A DNA stretch of 64,000 nucleotides from Herbaspirillum sp. meg3 (GTDB lineage Bacteria; Pseudomonadota; Gammaproteobacteria; Burkholderiales; Burkholderiaceae_D), in assembly GCF_002257565.1 (NCBI RefSeq), contig NZ_CP022736.1, positions 4,650,001 through 4,714,000 on the forward strand, given 5' to 3'. The notes beneath the pieces are model-generated. The model made no database searches. It had not been told where the DNA came from and was given only the letters and a program-made list of their open reading frames with translations. The first letter of the stretch is position 1, and each line of letters opens with the position of its first letter. The translations under genes and the position numbers were made by a program. This document shows, in pieces, positions 16,836 through 25,213 of this stretch.

Positions 16836-18185
16836 TCAAGCTGCCGCAGCAATTCCTTTACGTCCTGCCGGGCGCGCCAATCCCAGATGCTCACGCAAGG
16901 TTGTGCCTTCATACTCACGGCGGAAGATCCCGCGCTTCTGCAGGATAGGCACCACGCCCTCGGTAAAGTCCTGCAAGCCACTCGGCAATGCATCCGGCAT
17001 CAGGTTGAAACCATCGGCGGCGCCGGCCTTGAACCAGTGTTCGATGTCGTCCGCAATCTGTTCCGGCGTGCCGACCACGACCCGGTGACCGCCGCCGCCC
17101 GCCAGCGCATAGACTAACTGGCGTGCGGTATAGCCATGCAGGCGCGCCTGCGCGAGCGTGGCGTTGAAGAAGGTGTGATTGCCGTTGCCCTTGTTGGGTA
17201 AGCCGATGTCGTCGGGGAGGCGCTCGTCCAGCTTGATGCGATCCGGTGCGACACCGAGAATGCCGGCGAGACGATTGATGTTGTAGCTCCAGGGAATCAT
17301 GTCGATCAACTCGTTGCGGCGGCGAATGGCATCCGCTTCCGTTGCGCCGATGATGGTCGTCAGCCCGGCAAGGATCTTGACGGCATGCGGCCCGCGTCCG
17401 TACGCCGCCGCGCGTGCATTGAGTTCACGTCCGTAGGCCTGCGATTCTTCCAGCGATTGCGACGCTGAGAACACCGCCTCTGCATGACGCGCAGCGAGAT
17501 CCCGTCCGTCAGCGGAACCGCCGGCCTGCACCAGTACCGGATGGCCTTGCGGTGTACGTGGCAGATTCAGCGGACCTTGTACTGAAAAATGCGTGCCATG
17601 GTGTGCAATCGGCTGAACCTTGCCGGTATCGATGAAGCGCCCGCTGACTTTGTCGCCGATGAGCGCATCGTCTTCCCAGCTATCCCAGAGTGCTTTGACG
17701 ACGTCGGTGAATTCCGCCGCACGCGCATAGCGTCCGGCGTGATCGGGGACGGCATCGCGGCCGAAGTTGCGCGCCGAGCCGAGATCGGCGGTAGTGACCA
17801 CATTCCAACCGGCCCGTCCTTTGCTCACATGATCAAGCGTGGCGAAGCGCCGGGCAATGTTGTACGGCTCGTTGTAACTGGTCGACGCTGTACCGATGAC
17901 ACCGATGTGCGTGGTCGCAGCCGCCACGCACGCCAGCAACACAGTCGGCTCCAGCGCGGTGATAGGACGGAAGTCGATCTGCTCGACAATCGAGGCGTTG
18001 TCAGCCAGGAAGACGGCATCGAACTTTGCCGCCTCTGCGATCTGCGCGACGCGCACATAGTGACCGACATCGATGAAGGCGTGCGGATCTGCATCCGGCA
18101 AACGCCAGGCGGACGGGACGAAGCCGGAATGCAAGACGTTGATGTTCAGATGCAGCTGGCGTGGCGGCGCTGTAGTGTCGCTCAT
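16836..18185 (-). CDS. LLM-class FMN-dependent monooxygenase (NtaA/SnaA/DszA family)
   Basis: A 449-residue bacterial-luciferase-like TIM-barrel monooxygenase that uses FMNH2 supplied by a separate reductase. The NtaA/DszA branch is indicated by LHLNINVLHSG, DAVFLADN, LEPTVLLACVAAAT, GRAGWNVVTT and HPVLVQAGGSADGRDLAARHAEAVF. GAGGAGATTAACTC precedes the ATG. Relatives open nitrilotriacetate, EDTA or sulfone substrates. Next to an SfnB-like enzyme and an organosulfur-type importer, desulfurisation is the best guess. The DUF3088 gene lies just upstream in the same direction. Confidence 0.9.
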   Translation of the reverse strand: MSDTTAPPRQLHLNINVLHSGFVPSAWRLPDADPHAFIDVGHYVRVAQIAEAAKFDAVFLADNASIVEQIDFRPITALEPTVLLACVAAATTHIGVIGTASTSYNEPYNIARRFATLDHVSKGRAGWNVVTTADLGSARNFGRDAVPDHAGRYARAAEFTDVVKALWDSWEDDALIGDKVSGRFIDTGKVQPIAHHGTHFSVQGPLNLPRTPQGHPVLVQAGGSADGRDLAARHAEAVFSASQSLEESQAYGRELNARAAAYGRGPHAVKILAGLTTIIGATEADAIRRRNELIDMIPWSYNINRLAGILGVAPDRIKLDERLPDDIGLPNKGNGNHTFFNATLAQARLHGYTARQLVYALAGGGGHRVVVGTPEQIADDIEHWFKAGAADGFNLMPDALPSGLQDFTEGVVPILQKRGIFRREYEGTTLREHLGLARPAGRKGIAAAA

Positions 18186-18246
18186 GAGTTAATCTCCTCG
18201 AGGGGAATCGCGACGCGAAGTCTCATGCATCGCGACAAAATGTCAT

Positions 18247-18600
18247 TCAATGCGTCTTGAAAAATCCGTGGCGCTCGGCCAGCAGATCGAGAATGCGGCG
18301 GGTGTCGGTGACGAAGTGTTTGTTGCCGAGTTGCTGCACGTGTTGTGCCTCGGCGGGAAGCGGCTGCTCGTCACCCAAAATCAGTACCGGCAGACTTTGA
18401 TGATCGGCATCGAGCGCATCCACCACGACCTGGCGCGGCTTGGCGAAAGGCAGGCGACGGATGTCCAGCTTTGATACGTGATCAGGATCGCCCGCCAGCA
18501 AGCCTTCTATCGGCGCACCATCGGGGCAGATAAAACGGTCTCCCGGGTATTTCGGATCGGTGAATCCAGGTTCCAGCAACAGCAGCAAATCTCGGCTCAT
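18247..18600 (-). CDS. DUF3088 domain-containing protein
   Basis: A 117-residue protein that matches my recollection of the DUF3088 family: MSRDLLLLLEPGFTDPKYPG at the N-terminus, RQVVVDALDADHQSLPVLIL in the middle, and a C-terminal ILDLLAERHGF. The fold resembles a thioredoxin/glutathione-transferase N-terminal half, but the CxxC position is occupied by CPDG (single Cys). The ATG at 18600 follows GGAGTGCGCC; a longer frame upstream is rejected. It precedes the LLM monooxygenase gene by 61 bp and is probably co-transcribed. Molecular function unknown. Confidence 0.8.
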   Translation of the reverse strand: MSRDLLLLLEPGFTDPKYPGDRFICPDGAPIEGLLAGDPDHVSKLDIRRLPFAKPRQVVVDALDADHQSLPVLILGDEQPLPAEAQHVQQLGNKHFVTDTRRILDLLAERHGFFKTH

Positions 18601-18790
18601 GGCGCACTCCAAAGTAGAAATGAATCCATTGATTCTCTTGTGCCAAGCGAACAGCCGCCACGAATATATCTGCATATTCATATACGAAGCGAGCCGCGAC
18701 GGGCATCCTTGTTGAACCGTGTTCGCCGACCATACCGAGCGAGGACGTGCGGAATGCCGTCTCGTATTGCATCGACGGGCGAGTTTAGAA

Positions 18791-18814
18791 TATACTGTTT
18801 TTATGTACAGTATA
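18791..18814 (+). promoter_or_regulatory. LexA (SOS) box overlapping a promoter and start codon
   Basis: TATACTGT-N8-ACAGTATA is a perfect 8-bp palindrome whose core CTGT-N8-ACAG equals the proteobacterial LexA consensus. TATACT (18791-18796) could itself be the -10 box, with TTGCAT (18767-18772) 18 bp upstream as a weak -35. The ATG of the downstream gene lies in the spacer at 18803. Confidence 0.75.
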
Positions 18815-19180
18815 ATTCGACAATTCAGAAGTGAAGGGATTCGCCGCACCGAAGCGGAGATCGCTGCCGACGCCGGGTTCGCCGGCATCGTCGGGATGAG
18901 TCTGGCCGGAACGACGCGTCAAATGACCTTGTCTGCACAAAAAAGCGACGAAGGCACAAGCGTATTGTTGTTGCCGCCTCTGTATGAGCCGCAATTGCTG
19001 AGCATGCATGCCGACGGCATGATCGTGCGCGGCTGGCAGCGTTTATCCGGAAGCAAGACGACGCCAGGGCCGACCTATTTACAGGAGTGGTTGCTGACCT
19101 TTGTCGGTCAGCAGTCGGGGCGCCAGCAAGAGATGCGTGAGCTGCAGGCGTCGCCGCTGCAACTGATGCAGGGCGACTGA
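18803..19180 (+). CDS. Unrecognised small protein under a LexA box
   Basis: A 125-residue protein starting MYSIIRQFRSEGIRRTEAEI. I do not recognise a family. It has no signal peptide or membrane segment. The middle (SVLLLPPLYEP, SMHADGMIVRGWQRL) looks like beta strands and the end is Gln-rich and helical. The ATG lies inside the SOS box, so if transcription starts at the box's TATACT the mRNA would be almost leaderless. Otherwise translation could begin at Met32 (GMSLAG). It is convergent with the lactonase gene and divergent from the DUF3088 gene. SOS control suggests a role in DNA repair, mutagenesis or division arrest, which is inference only. Confidence 0.65.
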   Translation: MYSIIRQFRSEGIRRTEAEIAADAGFAGIVGMSLAGTTRQMTLSAQKSDEGTSVLLLPPLYEPQLLSMHADGMIVRGWQRLSGSKTTPGPTYLQEWLLTFVGQQSGRQQEMRELQASPLQLMQGD

Positions 19181-19232
19181 ATCCAGACCCCTGCTTTAGA
19201 AATATTTTCCGGAATGTCTTCCGATCAGGCTG

Positions 19233-20105
19233 TCAGCGCGCAATGCCATAGCAGCGCGCTGCGGTGCCGCCCCAGAGTTGCGCCTGCTCGTCCCTGCTGA
19301 GATTGGCCCCAGCCCAGTCTGCCACCAGTTGTGCCACTCTCTCATACGACGCTGCCAGCAGACACACAGGCCAATCCGAACCGAACATCAGACGCTGTGG
19401 GCCGAATGCTTCCAGCGCGGTGTCGAGGCAGATACGGATGTGCTCATAGTCGCTTTGCTGCAAGCCGGCTTGCCAGTCAGCTTCGGTCACCAGTCCGGAT
19501 AATTTGCAGGCGACGTGCGGCAGTTTCCCCAGCGCCAGCAATTCTTTCTTCCATCGCGCCAGCGCGGCATCGCTCTGCGCAAATTCTCGCAGCGCCGGTT
19601 TGCCGAGATGATCCAGCACCAGCCAGTGCTTGTCGTGACGCGCGCAGAAGGCTTGCGTGTCGGCCAGCTGACGCTCGAACACCAACACGTCGTAGACGTA
19701 ACTCTGCGCTTGCAGCAAGGCGATGCCGCGATTGAAGTCGGCGTGTTCGAGGAAAGCGCGTGCATCGGCTTCGTCCTGCACCTGATGGCGAAAGCCGACC
19801 AGCTTGTCGCCTGCATGCCATTCAGACAACCGCTCGCCGAGATCGGCGACGGTGAGGTTTTCCCAGCCGACGACGCCGGCTATCCAATCCGTTTTCTTCG
19901 CCAGATCAAGCAGAAAGCGCGTCTCTTCCCGGCCTGAGCGCGCCTGCACGGCGATGGTGGCGGCGATCTTGTGGTCTTGCAGAAGGGGCTGCAAATCGGC
20001 AGGCAATTGGTCGTGCGCGAGCACGTCCATGCCGGCACCTATCCATGGGTAGTCTTCAGCGCGATAGCGCCAGAAATGCTGATGTGCGTCGATACGCAGT
20101 GTCAT
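19233..20105 (-). CDS. Amidohydrolase, probable L-fuconolactonase
   Basis: A 290-residue TIM-barrel hydrolase of the amidohydrolase-2 family. RIDAHQHFW at the N-terminus supplies the HxH metal ligands, VLDHLGKP a further His, and MFGSDWPV the catalytic Asp. These match L-fuconolactone / 2-pyrone-dicarboxylate lactonases. In this operon the expected reaction is hydrolysis of L-fucono-lactone to L-fuconate, between sugar dehydrogenase and fuconate dehydratase. It is the last gene of the minus-strand sugar operon, separated from the binding-protein gene by a terminator-like hairpin. The ribosome site is weak. Confidence 0.85.
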   Translation of the reverse strand: MTLRIDAHQHFWRYRAEDYPWIGAGMDVLAHDQLPADLQPLLQDHKIAATIAVQARSGREETRFLLDLAKKTDWIAGVVGWENLTVADLGERLSEWHAGDKLVGFRHQVQDEADARAFLEHADFNRGIALLQAQSYVYDVLVFERQLADTQAFCARHDKHWLVLDHLGKPALREFAQSDAALARWKKELLALGKLPHVACKLSGLVTEADWQAGLQQSDYEHIRICLDTALEAFGPQRLMFGSDWPVCLLAASYERVAQLVADWAGANLSRDEQAQLWGGTAARCYGIAR

Positions 20106-20138
20106 GATTTTTAGTGATGCAGAACGTAGAAATGAAAA

Positions 20139-20178
20139 TGCCGGTTTGTACTCGCAGACTCACGAATACAGACCGGCA
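20139..20178 (-). terminator. Probable intrinsic terminator or attenuator after the sugar-binding protein gene
   Basis: A 12-bp stem with one wobble (20139-20150 with 20167-20178) around a 16-nt loop. On the minus strand it is followed by ATTTTCATTT, a loose U-tract. It would reduce read-through from the highly expressed binding-protein gene into the lactonase gene. Confidence 0.5.
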
Positions 20179-20226
20179 CCGGATCCTCAATTGATCACGT
20201 GACTATCTGAATAGCTGAGCGGCAGA

Positions 20227-21168
20227 TCAGTCGTACAGCACCGCCGCAATCTTCGGATCGGCGATGTTGCTCTTGTCGTACCAGTAGAAACCGGTATCGA
20301 TGATCTTCGGCAGCTTCTCGCCCTTGAGCGCCTTCACTGCTGCTTCGACGGTCTTGTAACCGATGCCGACAGGGTTTTGCGTGATCGCGCCGGCCATCTG
20401 ACCATCACGAATCGCATCCTTCTGCTGCTTGCCGGAGTCGAAGCCGATGATAACGACCTTGCGCTTCATTTCCTTGGCGCCATTCAGCACGCCGATGGCC
20501 GAACCTTCATTGGTGCCGAAGGCGCCCTTGAGTTTTGGATAGGCTTGCAGGATGGACTTGGTGACTTCGGTGGACTTCAATTGATCGCCTGCGCCGTACT
20601 GGATGCTGACGATCTTGATCTTTGGATACGCAGCCTTCATGCGATCGACAAAACCGTCGCGACGGTCGATGCCGGTACGGCTGGTCTGATCGTGGGCAAC
20701 CACGGCGACTTCGCCTTCCTTGCCAATCAGTTCCGCCATCTTGTCTGCGGCCAGTGCAGCAGCAGCCTTGTTGTCGGTGGTGGCAGTGGTGACGGGAATA
20801 TCGCTGTCAACACCGGAGTCAAATGCGACGACCGGGATCTTGGCGGCTTGCGCCTTCTTCAGCAACGGGAGCGCAGCCTTGCTGTCGAGTGCGGCAAAGC
20901 CGATTGCCTGCGGCTTCTTCGCCAGCGCGGCAGACAACATGTCGATCTGCTTGTCGACCATGGCTTCGGTTTCCGGACCTTCGAACGTTACTTTGACCTT
21001 GTAGTCCGTGGCGGCCTGGTTGGCGCCTGCCTTCACTGCTTGCCAGAACTGATGCTGGAAGCCCTTTGAAATCAGCGGAATGTAGATGTCTTCAGCGTGT
21101 GCGACGCTGCCCAGGCCCATGGCGAAAGTCAAACCGATGGCAATGTTGAGTGCTCTTCTCTTTATCAT
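20227..21168 (-). CDS. Sugar ABC transporter substrate-binding protein (RbsB-like)
   Basis: A 313-residue periplasmic sugar-binding protein. The signal peptide is cleaved after SVAHA, followed by Peripla_BP_4 features: ISKGFQHQFWQAVKAGANQAA, VVAFDSGVDSD, GTNEGSAIGVLNGAK and VVIIGFDSGKQQ. AAGGAGACTTAAAA precedes the ATG. It lies downstream of the permease gene, separated by a 121-bp palindromic element, and forms one importer with the two genes upstream. The ligand is probably L-fucose or a close deoxy-sugar, from operon context. Confidence 0.9.
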   Translation of the reverse strand: MIKRRALNIAIGLTFAMGLGSVAHAEDIYIPLISKGFQHQFWQAVKAGANQAATDYKVKVTFEGPETEAMVDKQIDMLSAALAKKPQAIGFAALDSKAALPLLKKAQAAKIPVVAFDSGVDSDIPVTTATTDNKAAAALAADKMAELIGKEGEVAVVAHDQTSRTGIDRRDGFVDRMKAAYPKIKIVSIQYGAGDQLKSTEVTKSILQAYPKLKGAFGTNEGSAIGVLNGAKEMKRKVVIIGFDSGKQQKDAIRDGQMAGAITQNPVGIGYKTVEAAVKALKGEKLPKIIDTGFYWYDKSNIADPKIAAVLYD

Positions 21169-21226
21169 TTTTAAGTCTCCTTGGTTGATGTAAAACAGCG
21201 GGGTATAGCGAAATTCAAACCTGTTT

Positions 21227-21348
21227 ACGATCTGTAGCGAGAGGCCGTCAGCCTGTGATGGACGGAGCGGACGAACCGGAATGTACTTAAGTACATGAGG
21301 ATTCGGAGCACCGCCCAGCGCCGGATCACGGCCTCGCAGTAAGATCGT
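21227..21348 (-). repeat. Palindromic 3'-UTR element, copy A
   Basis: An imperfect 121-bp inverted repeat. The outer 22/21-nt arms (21227-21248 and 21328-21348) share ACGATCT and AGGCCGT blocks, and the centre is the perfect 16-bp palindrome ATGTACTTAAGTACAT (21281-21296). Read on the minus strand it starts seven bases after the permease stop. Over about 107 nt it aligns with the element after the porin gene (28196-28338) with at most a one-base gap and, by eye, roughly three-quarters identity. Confidence 0.75.
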
Positions 21349-21355
21349 GGGCAGG

Positions 21356-22408
21356 TTATTGACGGCGGCGACGCAGGATGTCCATATAGACGGCGAGGAT
21401 GATGATCACGCCGGTGACCACGGTTTGCCATTCCTGCGCGACCGACATGATGCGCAGACCGTTGATCAGCACGCTCATGATGAACGCACCGATGATAGTG
21501 CCGAGGATGGTGCCGGTGCCGCCCGACAACGATGTGCCACCGATCACCACGGCGGCGATCGCATCCAGTTCGTAGCCTTGGCCCAGCGCAGGTTGCGCCG
21601 AGTTCAGGCGCGACGCGATCAACAGGCCGGCGATGCCGCAGATGGCGCCGCTGACGGTGTAGACCACGACTTTCCAAAAATCGACCTTGACGCCTGACAG
21701 GCGCAGCGCTTCTTCGTTGCTGCCCAGTGCGAAGGTGTAGCGGCCGAAGACGGTCTTGTTAAGGATGATGCCGGCGCCGATGGCGACCAGGAACAGAATC
21801 AGCACAGCATTGGGAATCGGCAGCGCCGGAATCAGATCGCCGATCAGCGACTCTTGCGAGATTTGCGAAAACGACGGCGTGTCGTTGAAGTAGATCGGCT
21901 TGGTGCCGGAGATCACCAGCGACAAGCCCTTCAGCAGCATCATCATGCCCAGCGTGGCGATGAACGGCGGCACCTTGAGCTTGGCGATCAGCATGCCGGA
22001 CGACCAGCCGCACAATGCGCCGAAGAAGATCGCGGCGAAAATACCGAAGTAAATCGGCAGCCCCCAGTAGGTCAAAAACACGCCGGCCATCACGGCACAG
22101 AAAGTCATCATGGTGCCGACCGACAGATCGATGCCTGCCGTGATGATGACGAAGGTACACGCGATCGCCAGCACGCCGTTGACGGCTGTCGATTGCAGGA
22201 TGCTGACCAGGTTATCGACCTGCAGGAAGTTCTCGTTGGCGAAACTGAAGAATACGACCAGCGCCAGCAGGCTGGCAAAGGCCAGCAGCTTTTGCCGCGT
22301 GGACGGATGGAACAGGCGCGCACGCAGGCTGCCTGCGCCGGCTTCGGAAACAGGTGTGGATGTCATGGTCAGGTTCGCTTGCGACAGTGGATTGGGAGTA
22401 TTTGCCAT
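21356..22408 (-). CDS. Sugar ABC transporter permease (RbsC-like)
   Basis: A 350-residue inner-membrane permease with about ten hydrophobic segments. The RbsC/AraH-type signatures are FVIITAGIDLSVGTMM, PFIATLGMMMLLKGLSLV and DAIAAVVIGGTSLSGGTGTI. The start at 22408 (MANTPNPLSQ) is preferred because the longer frame overlaps the ATPase gene and lacks a ribosome site. It follows the ATPase gene closely. A hydrophilic leader of about 35 residues precedes the first membrane helix, longer than in RbsC. Confidence 0.9.
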   Translation of the reverse strand: MANTPNPLSQANLTMTSTPVSEAGAGSLRARLFHPSTRQKLLAFASLLALVVFFSFANENFLQVDNLVSILQSTAVNGVLAIACTFVIITAGIDLSVGTMMTFCAVMAGVFLTYWGLPIYFGIFAAIFFGALCGWSSGMLIAKLKVPPFIATLGMMMLLKGLSLVISGTKPIYFNDTPSFSQISQESLIGDLIPALPIPNAVLILFLVAIGAGIILNKTVFGRYTFALGSNEEALRLSGVKVDFWKVVVYTVSGAICGIAGLLIASRLNSAQPALGQGYELDAIAAVVIGGTSLSGGTGTILGTIIGAFIMSVLINGLRIMSVAQEWQTVVTGVIIILAVYMDILRRRRQ

Positions 22409-22418
22409 GGTCGTCTTC

Positions 22419-23978
22419 TCAATGTGTAGTGGTGGCAGTGGCAACAGCGGAAGGACGCTGCGTTGCCAGTTGCATGATTTTTTCTTGCGAGGCTTCGGCG
22501 GCACTGAGTTCGCCGGTGATGCGGCCTTCGCACATGACCAGCACACGGTGGCTCATGCGCAGCACTTCAGGCAACTCGGAAGAAATCATCACGATGGCCT
22601 TGCCTTGCTCTGCGAGGGTGTTGAGCAGTTTGTAGATTTCGCTCTTGGCGCCAATGTCGATGCCGCGTGTCGGTTCATCGAAAAACAAGATGTCGCAGTC
22701 GCGCAGCAACCACTTGGCGATGACGATCTTTTGCTGGTTGCCGCCGGACAGCAGGCGCGCAGGCTGATCGATGGACGGCGTCTTGATGGCAAGCTGGCGC
22801 ACATAGCTTTGCGCAGTGCTGCGAATCGCCGCCTGATCGAGGAACAAACCCTTTTTCAGGAAACGATTCATGCTCGACATGACGACGTTGGCCTTTACGT
22901 CGAGGCCCGTAGCCAGACCGAAATGCTTGCGGTCTTCCGACAGGTAACCGATGCCATGTGCGACGGCGTCAGACGGCGACTTGATCACAGCCTTGCCACC
23001 ATGAATGAAAATTTCACCGGCTTCCAACGGATCGGCGCCGAAGATGGCGCGCGCGACTTCGGTACGACCCGCGCCCATCAAGCCAGCGAAGCCGAGAATC
23101 TCACCCTTGCGCAGCTGAAAGCTGACGTCGCGGATAGCGTGGCCGCGCGTCAGTCCTTTGACTTCCAGCACGACCTTGTTGTCACCGGCATTGGCGATGA
23201 CCGGACCCGCGCCCTCAAGTTGACGTCCGACCATCATGCTGATGATGGTGTCGATCGGTGTTTCTTCAGTCGGCACGGTGGCGATGTATTTGCCGTCGCG
23301 CATGACGGTGACGCGGTTGGAAATGCGGCGCAGCTCGTCCATCTTGTGCGAGATGTAGACGATACCGACGCCTTGTGCTTGCAGGTCGCGGATGATGCGA
23401 AACAGTTCGTCGATCTCTGCGTTATTGAGCGCGGCGGTCGGCTCGTCCATGATCAGGACACGCGAGTTGAAAGACAGCGCCTTGGCGATCTCCACCATCT
23501 GCTGCTTGGCGACGGTCAACTCGCCGACCTTGGTGCGCGGGTCGAGCTTGAGACGCATGCGCTCAAAGATCTCGGCGGTCTGACGATTGAGTGAGTCTTC
23601 GTCGAGGAATACGCCGAAGCGTCCGCGCGGTTCGCGTCCGATGAAGATGTTTTGCGCGGCACTGAGATGATTCATCAGGTTGAGTTCCTGATGGATGATG
23701 CCGATACCCAGCTCCTGGGCGGCGCGCGGGCCGTCGATGGAAACTTCCTTGCCGTCGACAAAAATCTGGCCTTCGTCCTTCTGATAGACACCGGACAAAA
23801 TCTTCATCAGCGTCGATTTACCGGCGCCGTTTTCGCCCATCAGTGCGTGGACTTCGCCGGGCAGCAAATCCAGCTGGCAACTATCCAACGCCAGCACGCC
23901 GGGGAAGCGCTTGGTCACGTTACGCAAGCGGATCAGGTATCCCGATTCGTTTGCGGTCTCTGTTTGTTCTGATTGCAT
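22419..23978 (-). CDS. Sugar ABC transporter ATP-binding protein (RbsA-like)
   Basis: A 519-residue tandem ABC ATPase. The first domain has GENGAGKST, LTVAKQQMVEIAKAL and LIMDEPTAAL; the second has degenerate Walker A GLMGAGRTE, LSGGNQQKIVIAKWL and ILFFDEPTRGID. This architecture and length are typical of ribose/xylose/fucose-type importers, in which one two-domain ATPase serves a permease dimer. GAGGCAGGT precedes the ATG. It is part of the minus-strand operon with the permease and binding protein downstream. Confidence 0.93.
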   Translation of the reverse strand: MQSEQTETANESGYLIRLRNVTKRFPGVLALDSCQLDLLPGEVHALMGENGAGKSTLMKILSGVYQKDEGQIFVDGKEVSIDGPRAAQELGIGIIHQELNLMNHLSAAQNIFIGREPRGRFGVFLDEDSLNRQTAEIFERMRLKLDPRTKVGELTVAKQQMVEIAKALSFNSRVLIMDEPTAALNNAEIDELFRIIRDLQAQGVGIVYISHKMDELRRISNRVTVMRDGKYIATVPTEETPIDTIISMMVGRQLEGAGPVIANAGDNKVVLEVKGLTRGHAIRDVSFQLRKGEILGFAGLMGAGRTEVARAIFGADPLEAGEIFIHGGKAVIKSPSDAVAHGIGYLSEDRKHFGLATGLDVKANVVMSSMNRFLKKGLFLDQAAIRSTAQSYVRQLAIKTPSIDQPARLLSGGNQQKIVIAKWLLRDCDILFFDEPTRGIDIGAKSEIYKLLNTLAEQGKAIVMISSELPEVLRMSHRVLVMCEGRITGELSAAEASQEKIMQLATQRPSAVATATTTH

Positions 23979-24050
23979 ACCTGCCTCGTTGATGCAAACC
24001 AGCCTTGTTTATTGATTGGCTGTGTTGTGTATTGCGTTACTACGTTGCCC

Positions 24051-24389
24051 TCACTGATTGCCGAGATCGAAGATCTTCGTCATCGGCACCCATTTTTCTC
24101 CTTGCGGCGTCCATGGCGTCGGCGCCTGAAACTGCCACATCAATGCTTCCCACTCCTGCACCTTGGGATCGTCTTGCATGGCTTGCGCCATGGCTGCTGC
24201 GTCGTAGACCGCGTCATCGGTTTCCATAACCATCATCATGCGCGTACCGAGCCGGTAGATTTCCATCCCGGTCACGCCGTTGGCGCGCAGATGTGCTGCA
24301 ATCTCCGGCCAGATCTTGCGGTGATGGTCTTCGTAACGCGCGATCAGCGCCGCGTCGTCTTTCAGGTCAAGTGCGAGGCAGTAACGCAT
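24051..24389 (-). CDS. L-rhamnose/L-fucose mutarotase family protein
   Basis: A 112-residue dimeric alpha/beta-barrel-type mutarotase. The RhaM signatures are LKDDAALIARYEDHHRKIWPEI, with the catalytic-type His, then GMEIYRLGTRMMMVMET and KVQEWEALMWQFQAPTPW. It should interconvert sugar anomers so that the dehydrogenase receives its preferred form. In this operon L-fucose is the more likely substrate than L-rhamnose. GGGGAAACCG precedes the ATG; the SDR gene ends ten bases upstream. Confidence 0.9.
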   Translation of the reverse strand: MRYCLALDLKDDAALIARYEDHHRKIWPEIAAHLRANGVTGMEIYRLGTRMMMVMETDDAVYDAAAMAQAMQDDPKVQEWEALMWQFQAPTPWTPQGEKWVPMTKIFDLGNQ

Positions 24390-24399
24390 CGGTTTCCCC

Positions 24400-25176
24400 T
24401 CAGGTCAACGCGCGGTCGAGGTGCGTGTAGCCGCCGTCGACGAACACCCATTGGCCGGTGGTGTGCGCAGCGCGATCGGACAACAGGAAGACAGCCGTAT
24501 CGGCCATTTCTTCGGAAGTCGTGAAGCGCTTGCCGAGAGGGATCTTGCTGGTGATGTCTGCAAGCTTCTCTTGGGGGTTGTCGAAACTGGAAATCCATTT
24601 TTCGTATAGCGGCGTCATCACTTCCGCCGGGATCAGGGCATTGACGCGCACGCCCTCATTGGCCAATGCTGCCGCCCATTCGCGCGTGAGCGAAAGTTGC
24701 GCGCCTTTCGATGCGCAATAGCCGCTGGTATTGCCCTGACCGGTGACGGCGGTCTTGGAAGAGACATTGACGATGGCGCCGCGCGTAGCCTTGAGGTGCG
24801 GCACGCAGTAGTGCGCCATGACGTAGTAATGGATCAGATTTTTTTCCAGCGACTGCATGAAGGCGGCACGACCGGCATCCAGACCGACGTTGTCGTTGAT
24901 ACCGGCATTGTTGACCAGGCCGTCGAGACGACCGAACTCACGCACGGTATCGGCAACGGCTTGCCTGCATTTTTCTTCATCCATCAGATCGAGCAGGAAG
25001 AAGCGTGCCTTGGGTTGCAACTTCAGCAGTTGTTCTTTGAACGCATCACTGGGTTGGCTTTTACCGAACACGACCGGAACCGCGCCCTCTCCCGCCAGTT
25101 GCAGCGAGATCGCGCCGCCAATGCCGGAGGCGCCACCGGTCACGATCACGACCTTGTCTTTTAAATGTAGATCCAC
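24400..25176 (-). CDS. SDR-family dehydrogenase, probable 2-keto-3-deoxy-L-fuconate dehydrogenase
   Basis: A 258-residue short-chain dehydrogenase. The NAD(P) motif GGASGIGG is near residue 15, NNAG at about 90, and the catalytic set is Ser in IVNVSSKTAV and YCASK. The start codon is GTG at 25176, after GGAGACAAGAC. Between fuconate dehydratase and mutarotase it fits oxidation of 2-keto-3-deoxy-L-fuconate to the 2,4-diketo acid. An alternative is the first step, L-fucose dehydrogenase, since no other sugar dehydrogenase is encoded nearby. Confidence 0.88.
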   Translation of the reverse strand: MDLHLKDKVVIVTGGASGIGGAISLQLAGEGAVPVVFGKSQPSDAFKEQLLKLQPKARFFLLDLMDEEKCRQAVADTVREFGRLDGLVNNAGINDNVGLDAGRAAFMQSLEKNLIHYYVMAHYCVPHLKATRGAIVNVSSKTAVTGQGNTSGYCASKGAQLSLTREWAAALANEGVRVNALIPAEVMTPLYEKWISSFDNPQEKLADITSKIPLGKRFTTSEEMADTAVFLLSDRAAHTTGQWVFVDGGYTHLDRALT

Positions 25177-25213
25177 GTCTTGTCTCCGTCTTTATTCTTA
25201 TCTTGTTTTTTGA

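Noticed and set aside
18811..18816. TATAAT as the -10 box of the SOS-box gene
   Set aside because: No usable -35 at 16-18 bp, and it would place transcription after the ATG; kept only as an alternative that would force a start at Met32.
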